Assembly: GCF_035582795.1 (NCBI RefSeq)
Contig: NC_134366.1
Span: 33,217,661-33,281,660, forward strand
DNA from: Mycteria americana
Lineage: Eukaryota; Chordata; Aves; Ciconiiformes; Ciconiidae
Direction of reading: 5' to 3'
DNA length: 64,000 nt
The position numbers and the translations under genes were made by a program. This document shows, piece after piece, positions 38,212 through 49,793 of this stretch. Every line of letters starts with the position of its first letter. Positions within the stretch are counted from its first letter, which is position 1. The notes under the pieces are model-generated. The model ran no database searches. It saw only the letters and a list, made by a program, of their open reading frames with translations, and was not told the DNA's origin.

Positions 38212-39456
38212 ACCCAAACAGGATTTAATTCCTTTCTCTAGTATGAATGGAATAGACAGAATTCCCCTAATCAGCAGTTTTAAAACAGCTCCATTATCTA
38301 CATGTTCTGCAACATGTAGGTGACCAGGGTTCAGTTCCCTTCTTTGTGTGAGGTGGTTAATCCACCCCCCAGCTCACACTTTTTTGAATTGGGGTTAAAA
38401 TTCCTGTGGAGGAATACCCATTCTAGGTACAGTCACTGAATCACAACAGAAAGATGACATCAATCCAGCCTAGACACTAGTCCAGGCGCCTGGGGAGCAA
38501 GTGAAAGCTCTGTTCTAACTTTTCCTCCAAAAGTTTATCCTTTTGATGTAAAATAGACAAACAGTGTTTGGAACAGACATGAGCTTAGTGCCAATGCTTC
38601 TGTCATCTGCAGACCTAGGCTTTATATTTCCTTGTTCTCGTCCTCTCCAAGTCTTTTTTTTTTCCCTGTAAGAAAAATGCTCATACTGATTAATCAATAA
38701 AAATTCCTGGACCAAAATATTGTCTGAAGAGTTTGTTATAAAGAGCATTTTCAGTGCATTCAGTCATCACAGCTTAAGCAAGAGTTTTCATTCAGCATTT
38801 ACCACTATCTGATCTAGGCTCTTGGCAAGAGTGAGTATGACAGTAGTGATAGCACAACCGTCTGTCAACCACTTTTCCCCATAAGTTGTTCAAAAAGCTA
38901 CCTAATGCTTGAGCTAGCAGCCAATTCTGCCACCTGTATGGGTCTGGTACGAAAATACTGGCAGAAATAAGCCATTTAACAGATGTGGTTGTCTGCAAAA
39001 GTATATTATGTGTTTGAGGTTTCTTAGAGGTGGTCTCTTAATAAAGTATGTTACCAAGTAAGACTATAATATGAAATGTATTCATGTTAATATATGTTAC
39101 TGTACTACCTACAGGCCCTATGAGATATCACTCTTGTAACCTTGTAAAACACACCATAAGGGTTTTTAGGGGAAAGGAAAAAATGTGTCTTACTATCAAT
39201 ATAGGAAAAGTGAAAGGCTCCTGAGGCACAGGAGACTTGCTTTCTCCTCTGACAACCAGCACTGCAAGCTGCTGAAAATCTAAGATTGGGCTGAAGTCGA
39301 GCGAAGCTGTGGCAAGTCTTTCCTCTGGTTTCAGAAAGCTTTGGATCAATCCGATAGCACTGACAAATTCACGTGGGAGTGGGATTTAAGCCTTCCACGT
39401 AGCAGCAGCATATAGTAACATTTCCCTCAGTGTGTATGTCTGGTGGATCCTCTGCT

Positions 39457-39646
39457 GCCTGTTCCACTGTGAGAGTCTATAAATACTTTGATGGGCTGCG
39501 GCGTTAAGTTTTGCAGGCGGCCAGGAATACACAGCAGACCCACCACACACACATACAGAAAAAATGGGTTAAGTAGTGCTGGCCTCCTGCAAAACATAAC
39601 ACCCCAATCACGCAAATCATTTACAGGCTGTTGCAGTACACCAGGC
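39457..39646. repeat. Long imperfect inverted repeat (fold-back element)
   Basis: Arms 39,457-39,524 and 39,579-39,646 are both 68 bp and pair without gaps at 49 of 68 positions (about 72%). The inner 22 bp pair best, with core TTTTGCAGG and a GGCCAG tip, at 20 of 22. The outer ends both begin GCCTG. The loop is 54 bp and A/C-rich. Equal-length ungapped arms point to a former near-perfect palindrome, such as a MITE-like non-autonomous DNA transposon or another fold-back repeat. A transcribed hairpin is an alternative. No transposase is present and I see no obvious target-site duplication. Confidence 0.75.
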
Positions 39647-42600
39647 ACCAAGCGAAGACGGAGCAGCTACGGGTGACGTATGGATGCATTTGACACACGG
39701 GGCTAGTAGCAGTAGTTCAGCACAGGTTAGCTGGTTTTCTCCTATAATAAGCCGAGAAATACGTCACTTTCAAGCTCAGTTTCACTCGATGACTAGTGTT
39801 TTAGCCCTAGTCAAGAGTAAGTAGGAAGGCAAAAAGGTGTATGTAGGGAAGATGGAGAGAAGTAGCGGGGGGAACAAGCTAGGAGAATGGGGAAAAGAAG
39901 AAACGACAGAGCTAAAAGGTTACGTACACAACTATCTCAATCCTCAAAATATAAAAAGACCTGCCATTGCTAAAGATCAGGAGAGATTACTATCAATGCC
40001 AGAGGCTCTATCTGATAGGCAAACTGTGTCACATACTGCAGGTAAAAAAACAAATCTTCAAAGTAGGACGTTTCTACCCAGTGAGATCTGAGGTCATCAG
40101 TGTAATTGTAAGATCATAAGTTGGTAAGTATCACATATCTGAATGTTTCTCTTTACTTTTAGAGCACTATGACATCATTACTTAGGATCTGACAAAACCT
40201 ACCTAATGGGGACAGGGAAAACAGTACAGCACTTCACATAAATTTCTAGCAAGAGCAAAAAAGTACACATTTTATGGTAAATTTAACACAATATATTTTG
40301 ATATTACAGGTTCTTCCTTTCTGTCCCATGTTATATTGACAACATAGATTGGTCGTTGAACTTTTCAAGAAAAAAATGAACACAGCAGTTTGGAAACATC
40401 TAAGTTGCTAATATGCAGTACAAGACATGAAACGCTTTAGCTATCACAGGTTACAGAACTTTGCATACAAACGTGCAGGAGCAGTTTCATATAATTTGTG
40501 ACATACAATTTGTGATTGTGATTATCAGTGTTATATAGAAAGACTGGGCAACTTTTAATTAGTGACTGTAACAAAATGGGAAGGTGATGAGTGATGCATT
40601 TGAATCTCCTGGGGGATGCTGAAAATCAGTGCAGGGGAAACGTGAGCATTTTTTCCATTCTCTCAGTCTAAAGCACACTTTTCTCCCCTCTTGTAGGTGC
40701 TAACTTCATATGGAATATTATGCATAATAGACATCCAGCCCTCCAAAATAAGAGGAGGCATGCTTGCATCCATTTCAAAGTAAGTGTTCTGTTCAGTCAT
40801 TAAAATCTTCATTATACAACTCCTACAGACTGTGAATAATCTGAAATACAAGCACACGGCTGCAGTAACTAATTGATTGGAAACATACCTCTTGATTACA
40901 GATAATTTATTTGAGATGGTGCAGAGGAAAAACTGTATTGCCTACTAAAAACCAAAATTAAAACTTCTCCTTTGGGGAAAGAAATAAAAAAACCCCAAGA
41001 GATTCTGAGGGGCAAAGTATGTGTACACATGTGCTGGGCTATTGTTCACATCCCAGTCTTGTAGCTTCCAAACTTTTAGGATGATAGTATCAGTTCAGTG
41101 GGGTAAAGGCCACATTCCAATCTTGGTTACAGAAACACCAACCAAAGTAAGTACAGTATTACAAGCCCAGTTACTTTGCAGTTGCAGAGACTGAAATTCA
41201 ACTTTAAACTGTGTATTTTGCTACAGAAGACCTAGTACTTAACTGGTTTTAAACTGTTCTCTCAAAATTTCAAAAGCAGCTTTAAAGTAACTCAAATGTC
41301 AGTCTTTTGAGCAGTGAGACACAGTAAGAGGGAGTGTCTGTCCAGAAGTCATTACTAAGCATTTGATATCACAGATTTCCCTGATTTGATACTCTTAATT
41401 GAACCTAGCTAGTTGCTTGCAAGTGGCTCTCGAGTTACATCATCTCATCATTCTGTGAGGAGGGACTGATTGCAGAATAAATCATAAAAACTTCTTGTTT
41501 AAGTTACACACTGAAATTTGAAAAGATCCTCAAATCATACCTTAACATTTAAAATTCAATATCCATCCTACATCTTTCACCTCATCACTCAAATTCTACT
41601 TCTCTGACCACTTTTGTGTGATGTTTAGGTGTAGTTTGTCCCATCTCTGACTTCTTTTCCTGTCTATAGCGGAGGGTCTACAGCCTACTGGAAGGCCAAA
41701 AAATATAAATTCCTTACAATTCAAGACTTTTACATAAGGCCAAGCTAGTCTACTTTCCCCAAAAAATTAAAATACCAGACTGATGAAGAAGTGTCCAGAA
41801 ATGAGACAAAAAGTTACAAGGACATGAGGTGACATCTCTCCTGGGAGAGTAAGAGAAGAGGAGTCAGCAGGGAAAAAACAAGTTACAACACAAGTTATTA
41901 ATAAAGATTCATTCCCTTTGTCTCTCACACCAATATGACGTTTTAATACATTAATTTTGTGGTAATTCTGATTGTTCTCAACATCCCTTTGCACAGAACA
42001 TGGACTTGTTCCCTGCTCCAAAGCAGCCTTCTCACAGTGGCTGTAATAAGCAGGAAAGGAACTTCCATTTCTTGCAAGCATGAATAGTTCTATGAGCAAA
42101 GGAGCTCTAAACACACTCAAGTACACTCAGATATACTCAAATACCCTCAAAACTACTGTGAATGGAGAAAAGTGTATTTGCTTCTATCTATTGTTTTCTT
42201 TCAGGTATGTTGCCTACGCAATGTTTACCTACACACTTAAGACTGGACAGTTTATCTGAGCAGCACCCTAGGCCATGAACTGAATGAATCCCTATCCATT
42301 CCTCCATGTATGAGGAAATAATAATAATTTCTAAAAATGTTGATCCAAACCCAATTTCTCTATTTCTTTGTCCTCCTTAGTTCATAGCCTAAAGCCAGTG
42401 CAAATAGAGCACCTGCCCATGTTAAAGTTTTCAGCTACGCAACGGAGGGATTATATCAATTTTGAAAAATTAATCCTAGAGGAAAGAGGGTCCTCGAAGT
42501 CTGGTGTGAGCAGAGGCGCTGGGTTTGGAAAGCAGCAGCAAACAGCCTGTGTCCAATCCAACAGACAGAGCAGAGAAGAATCACAAAAACCCCCTAGGAA

Positions 42601-43394
42601 ACCACTGTGGCAAGGTGCTCTGTTTTCACCGCGTGGCTGAGAGGAATGGAGAGCACCAGGCAGACCGTGCCTTTCCATGGACGCGTGGATGGTGGTAACG
42701 GATGGACAGGGCTCAGTGGTATAGTGCCATTTTTAAAGACACAGTCAAAGTATCCTCAAGCCAGCTAACATGCTAGCAGTATGACTGGAGCAGTACAAAA
42801 CATCAAAAGGGACTAATCACACGTGCGCTTACTCACCTTCTCAGCTGGTTTTTGCAGCCCCTAGGTAGCTCACGCTGTGATGGCTGTTCTAAGTCTGGGC
42901 CCCCACCTGACCATCCCTCTGTACCTTGAATCACATAGAGGAATCTCTCCTGACACTACCTACTGATTAAATCATCACGTAGCTGGAGGGCAAATAGCCA
43001 GTTTCCAAAAAAAACCCCTTTGAATATAAGCCTAGTGATAGCAAGGCAGAAGAGGGCCCATAACTTGCTTTATAGCTAAAACACAGCAAACATATAAAGC
43101 AGTTCGTACCATTCCTCAGGGTTCACCAGTAAATCCTTATCCTTATACTCAAAATGTATAATCCTTACAATTTTAAGGGAACAGATGTGCTTGCTTTTAG
43201 ATTCTAGTTTTCTTTTAGGCTATGAGAGTCCAGCTACACCACAAAGATAGAGCTCACAGATGTTCTCTTACATAAAAATCAGGGTTTGCCAAGACAGGCT
43301 TCTCTTTCTTTCTGCCAGCTAATATCAGCCCAAACCACGTAACACAATAGCCTGTCTACATACAAACAAAATGAAAATATATCCAAGTGATAAA

Positions 43395-43525
43395 ACTCTT
43401 GTAAAAAAACAAAAAAAAATGTTTTTGTGCTTTTAGAAAAATGGCTATTTTAAAACTTTAAAAAGAAATCGAAAGAAATAGAATAAAAAGAAGCAGAAAG
43501 AAAAAGAATAAAGAAAAAAGGAATG
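43395..43525 (+). repeat. A/G-rich low-complexity tract
   Basis: Strongly purine-rich, A-dominated sequence made of short AAAGAAA/AAAAAGAA-type runs with scattered T. No coding or structural signal. Confidence 0.8.
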
Positions 43526-43949
43526 AGTCTTGCTTTAGCAGATGGGTTCACTGTATTTCATAATTAGGATGTTTTATTAAAAATAAAACAGATTAAATAT
43601 TTCATTAGCTATGAACACATCTCTTTTTATGAGATTAGCATTCAGTGTTAAGCTTATCCTTCAGGTATGTTGTATCTGGAGTTGCATAACAGAAGAGTCT
43701 GTTTCACAGCCTTTAACACTTTCAATTAAATCCTTACCAAAGTTTCCTTTCAAAACATCCTAAAACCATCTTGTGCCTACTTGCAACTTTAAATATGTCT
43801 GTGACTGTCTGCAAAGGTAAGTTCAGTTCTCCCTAGTATCTTCTCGTAACAGGCATTTGATTAAGAAACTATTTCTGACAGTTTCCAAGGGCATGACTAA
43901 ACATGATGTGTAAGAGCTTACCACATCACTTACTCCTCACTTTAAAATT

Positions 43950-43990
43950 TGGGTCATCCAAAGCTAACTGAAATCAATGGCCTGAGAACA
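43950..43990 (-). repeat. Degraded copy of the CATTGA-palindrome repeat
   Basis: On the minus strand it reads CCATTGATTTCAGTTAGC then TTTGGATGACCC. This matches the order of the repeat whose better copy is at 25,172-25,215 and the general form 'ccattgacttcaatgggctttggatcaggccc'. The match explains an apparent short HEAT-like exon here as repeat-derived chance. Confidence 0.4.
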
Positions 43991-46900
43991 AGTGACCAGT
44001 GCTGTTTTCACAGTGATGGGCACTAGTCTTTTTCATAAGAAAGGGGATCGCCATTCTTCCAAGACAGTAGGGTAAAAGAGGCAATATTAGTGTCTTGTAG
44101 ACTGCCTGCATGTGGAGTGGGGTTTTTTTCAGCTGCCTCTATAAAAGCTGAATATTCAGCTAAATATTACTATTGCTAATATTTAGAGGTGATGCAAGAA
44201 TCATGGTATTGGATATTAAGTAAATACCTGTATAATTGACTTGCAGGATCTCTAAAGTATTTAAAAATGTCAACTGGTAATAATATTTAAAATAAACTCA
44301 AGAATAATTTAGAAGGCTTAACAAAATTGTTGGATTATTTTCTGAATATAACTGTCAAAAATGAAAGCAAGCAGAACACTAAGTAGTCTTCAATTTGATA
44401 GTAATTTTGACAGCAGTTAATCATTACAGATCCTGGACATAAGACTACAGAGGAATTTTAAATTTATTTTAAAAAGTCATTACTTTTCTGTAAAAACTGT
44501 ATTGTAATAACAACGTTTATCTTTAAAGGAAACACAGTAGCTTAATTTTGTTGGGTTCTGGTCTTGATATCCACGGCTGCCGAGGAAATAACTCCCATGA
44601 ATTGGTACAGTCACTCAAGTGAGAACACTGGATGGCACAGATGTGAATCTGAGCACCCACTGTGTGAGCCCAGCTATGACAGCCTGTGGAGCTGTTATGT
44701 CATAGATTTGTTTGGCTAAAAAGAAAAGGAATGTACCTCTGTTTAAGCCTATCCAAAATTAAAAACTAGTTTAGCTGCTCAGATAAGTTAGGCGTTAGTT
44801 AAGAACGAATCTCCTGGTGCTTCAACTAGAAAGCACAACTTTTACTCTTTCTCTGACTTCTTTTTTTTTCCTTCCAGCTTCAGTATTTGCTTCCAAGTTC
44901 ACAGCTGCATTTAGAACTGCATGTATCTTTTTACATGGGCAAGGATTTCACATTGTTCATCTCCTCAGCCTGTATTGATTAGATGAATGTGTGGTTTGGC
45001 TTTTCATGGACATGTTTCAAAAGTTTCCTCTGGACAAAAGAAGTAATCTCAAACTCCATTTCCACTAATTCCTCTCTTGACTCAATATCTCTTTTGTCTT
45101 CAACAAACTGTATTCCCTTGTGCCTGCTCTTGGCCTCAGCTTTTACCCTGTATGCTCTACTTCCATAAATCTGCTGTCTATTCAGTAAGCAGAACTACAT
45201 CTGCAGAACTATGTACGTGCCACAACCTCGTCTCTTAACACTCCTAGTTGTCCTCAGTCACAATGTTTCCTTCACATTAACTACTGAGATTAGCTTTCTG
45301 TTATCTTCTGGAAGCTTACCCGTTAGGAACTCTTGCATTAACTTTTGCTGCTGAATACCCTTTATATGCACAAAGTGAGATTCCATTCTCCCACTCAAAC
45401 AAATCTGCTAAGAGAGCTATGCATTCCCTTCAAGGTCCATTGAGAAAACACAGGCTGTCTTGTACTTGAGACTATCTAAGGACTTGCTCCATTCCAAAGA
45501 TGGGACTTAAAAATCCTCATTCTCTCAGTTGCAGCTTTCAGATGATTTCCCACTGGTCTCTACATATCCTCTCCTTTAACCAGACCTGACGCTAGCAGAA
45601 AGGATTTCCTGAATTGTTTAGCCCAATCTTCAACCGAAAAAATATTGTCTTCATGCCTCAGTTATTTTACTCTTACAACATTGATGTTGCAGCACATATT
45701 TTTACATAAACTGTATAGCATAATATACACATGTATTAGAAAAAAAAATTCCTGTCTTCCACTCCCCTTAAATTTTTGAAATATTTTTCAAATCTTTGCT
45801 CTCCTTACCAATAACCTGGACAATATAAGCAACTAGTTCAGTTTTTCCCAAGAATCCAAAACCTACACTTTCAAGACATAGACCTTACTTTTATGTAGAG
45901 ACTCATTAGGTCCAAACCCTCTAGTGAAATCTTTCATAGTCATAATGCATATACAACATGCCAAGAGTATTATTCTGACTGTTACTAGAATATCTGACAT
46001 ATTTTTCCATTGTTTTCAAATGTTTTCAATACAATTTATAGGATTCTATTAGTAGGATGGAAATTTGAAGTGTCAATTTTAATGTTTGTGTATTCGTTTA
46101 TGACCAGCCTCAAAGCCTTATGAATATACACTAGAATTAATTTGTTCAAACAAACTTAAAAGAAAATATGTGGTTGTATAAGAAGGTAATAAATACCAGT
46201 CAGGGGCATTATTAATAACTCTGCAATAACATTTTAAATGATTAATCAGGAAGTTTTTTACTCTCTAAAATTCAACCCAAATATCAGAAAGAACATATTT
46301 TAAAATGCAGAGCTATTTATAAAATAAATTGTAACTAAGCCAAAATCATATTTCCCAAAACATTTCTAGATTCACTCCGTGTCATTATGGCATTTAGGGA
46401 AGCAATGAATTTAGAGAGCTTTGTATAGGAATCCTTGTTTCCGCAGCTATCATCATATTGAATAAATATATGTGGCAACCAAATTCATATTCTGCAGTCA
46501 GTAAATACCAGGAGCTCTAAAGCCAAATCAGTCAGGAGAAGCAATCCTTTAATGTGCTTAACTGATAATGTTCTGAGGAAGCTGCCACGGACCCTACAAT
46601 TTTCCACGTCCTAGAGTTGGCCACTGTGATGTTACTTTCTGCTGTGACTTTAGTATGTGTTTAAAGGAACCAATATTGTATTTACACAATAGATAATACA
46701 TAAACTGTAATAAGTTGTGACAGGCATTGTGTTTCAAGACAATTATAATTTGCCTCTAGTAGCTTTATAAGGCATGAGACTAAATACCTATTGAGTTTTA
46801 CCACCCAAGAAGTACTGCTTTGGACTGGAATGCCTGGATTATATTACTGATATAAAATAGAAAATAAACTTCAAAATAAGGAAAACAGGCTACATATTTA

Positions 46901-49752
46901 TTTGAGAATGATCTCATTGCACACCAGAACATTGCAGCTCCAGAACATTAATTTTATCAAGAACCCTGAAGCTATTTGTAATAGCAATTGCTATCAGTTC
47001 ATTTTCAATTTCTTAACCTGTTAGGCAAAGAAAAACACAGTTCAGATGAAAAGAACTAGAAAAGATTCTCATAAACAGCGTTACAAAGCAGAAGTACTGC
47101 ATGATTGTGAGATTCTGCCAGCACCTACTGTTTATAGATCATGCGCTAATATGATCTGATTTGTTAACTTAGAATCTGAAAATAACTTTTTAAAAAGTTC
47201 AGGTTTACAGAACAGTACTAATTCATGACCAAAGGGTCAAAATTCAAGAAGCATATTCACATGTATTCATTAAAAAACCAGTCCGTGAATCCTCCTTGCA
47301 TCTAGTAAGACTTTACAGGGTAATTCAAACTGCTATGTAATTTGCAATTGCAGTTAAGGTTTGGTACTTATGAAATATTCTAAAGTTTATTTTGGAACAG
47401 TTCCTTCTCTTGCAAGAACTGTAAAAACACACAAAGCATCACAAGTCACCGAAAGAGATTATTTAGTTACTGCCCAGGCTGCCAGTCCAACCTTATATAG
47501 AGACACACATCCAAGATTCAACATCAACAGAACATCAAGACTTTTGGATGAAACAAAGTACCAAAGACTGTTGGTAATAACAAACTCAATCAGCCTTACA
47601 GTAGGTAGATATATACTCTCTGAAATCACACATATGGAGGTTGCAGTCATGTACGTCAGGTGCAGTAACTGAGAGTGGCTTTTGACAAGTGCATTGCAAG
47701 GCTCTGACGGCATCCCGTAAACATCAGCTTTCTTGGAAAAGTATAGATATTTCTGACATGAATTGCTCATTTGTCACAAACATGTCCATACTGTATTCAA
47801 GCTAGGATGGTTCTAAATCTCTTATTGGCTTTATTTAAGACACCAAGCATTATTGATAAGTATCTGTACCTCAAAAATGTTTTAACTTAGTCTTGATAAA
47901 GCATGTAAAATGTTTTATCTGTTATTTTGTTTATGTTTGTTTTTACTTTGTTTCTACTATAAACAATTTCTAATGCATCTTCAAATGCTAGATCATCAAA
48001 AGGAGACATCAGCATGAACGATGATGTGTTCACCCAGTACGTTTTGTTCTGTACATTTTGTTCACCACTTCTGCTAGTTGTCTACTCTGTTCTCTCTCTT
48101 TTGCAAATTCTGCTTTGCAACTGTGGCTTGAGACATCACATGAAAAGTAAAGAATGAAAAACAGAGGTAGAACACTACTGTGCAGCTTAAATGGTGAACT
48201 GTATATCCAATTACATAAATAAAAGTAGGAATCAGATTCCAAAGGCAACATAAAAAAGTGAGAAATCCGAATTGTATACCAGTCAGAAGTAGGTACTCTT
48301 TCATATTTTATTTAAGGTGAAAAGAGTTGAAGGTAACAGTGAACTACAGCCTCCTGGGGTACATGTATAAACAGTGATTGAATGACAGCAGAATTTACTG
48401 ATAAGGATAATATATCCATCCATGTGCTTATATATAAAACAGGTTAATAGGTGAATTAATTTATAGTAAGAATAAAGTCATTTTTTTAATACAAGACCAC
48501 CATTATTTCATAAGGATTCCTTTGTTAATATTTATTCCATGTCCAAGATCAGAATTGATTGTGATAGCATTTGGGGGAGAAGGTAAACAACTGGACAGTT
48601 ACAGATAAAGGATTAACATTGAGTTGATACAACCTCACAGATAATTCCTGACAAACCCTATGTAATAATTTGATCTGACGTATGCAGAAAAATGCTTTAA
48701 AATAAAGGTTTATTTAAAAATAATGGCCACAAAAGCTTTACTTAAAATCAGACAACCAGATTGACACAATCCACAAGAAATTCAGAATTACAAAACCAGG
48801 CAATGGGAGAACAGCTGTTAACATAGTTACTAAAATTCACTCCTACATCAGATAACAGGATCCAAAAACATATCAGTTTTAGACACATTCACAGAAGGTT
48901 CTTATGACTTTCAGTAGATCTTGGACAGGAAAAGGGTGCTCAAGTCCAGAAGTATAACTTTCAAAATCCACAGACACCCGCAAGTCAAGTAGTTCACACA
49001 TTTTTGACACTATGCTCCCGAGATACTCTGGTTTAGAAGCACCAAACTGCTAAAAAGCAGAATTGCTAAACCTAAAACCTGCTAAATCTCTATATACTTT
49101 CTCTGAGTTGTCTGACTTACTCTACTCCAACGTTACATGCAAAAAAAAGGATAACTAAATCAGGAAGCCTGTTTCCCCTAGACCCCCTTTATGGGTATAA
49201 ATGAACCTCTCCTTCCCTATAACTTAATTCAGATCAGAAGCCTAATACCTGCAACATGTTTAGATATCATAGCTGGATGTCCTAATCAAGTAACTGTAAT
49301 ATGGAAAGGAGGTTTTTTGGTTTTTTTTTTCAGATTCCATACAGAACTTTGCATTTGTTACAAAATCTCATTTAGCTGAGAAAAATTCTTGTGTGGGAGA
49401 GGGGCATTTCAAAAAAATCTATTCTAAAGGTAAACATAACCTGATATATATATATACACATATATAAGCAGCAAAACACTAAACCAAGTCCCACAGATGG
49501 TTCATTTTCATAAAAACTGCACTTAATCTGTCTGTGGTAATAAAAGATAACTTACAAAATTATTACTTCAATAGTCACTGAAAATAAAAGCAATATATTG
49601 CAAAAAGTGTTGTTCCATTAGAAAACTGTATGTAATTCTGTGCCTGCATTAGTTGTCTCCCATGCACAGAAAATTACAATACAACTTGATAGATTTAAAT
49701 TGCTATAAATAATACCTAAGAAGAGGGGTTTTTTAAATTTTACGTCTGAGCA

Positions 49753-49793
49753 GTTGTAATAGCTGTAATAGGTGTAATAGTTGTAATAGTAAT
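49753..49793 (+). repeat. 9-bp minisatellite (G-N-TGTAATA)n
   Basis: Four successive 9-bp units, GTTGTAATA, GCTGTAATA, GGTGTAATA and GTTGTAATA, then a partial GTAATA. They differ only at the second base of the unit. On the minus strand this gives a run of Tyr-rich codons in a short open frame, which is simply translation of the repeat. Confidence 0.9.

Larger units (their letters stand above)
32421..39456. other. Gene-poor stretch, perhaps intronic
   Basis: Would be intronic if the minus-strand gene ending at 30,918 extends rightward. It holds short splice-bounded candidates (37,471-37,500 and the 38.8-kb block), reported only as findings because they are too short to establish. GC-rich patches at 36,220-36,440 and 36,700-36,920 carry open frames on both strands with no recognisable domain. 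Simple repeats are (CAAA)n at 38,191-38,211 and a 17-bp tandem duplication at 33,751-33,784. Confidence 0.45.

Noticed and set aside
43934..43967. Apparent 34-bp exon on minus encoding LALDDPNFKVR with good splice sites
   Set aside because: Its acceptor and first bases lie in a degraded copy of the CATTGA-palindrome repeat, so the HEAT-like reading is best explained as repeat-derived chance.
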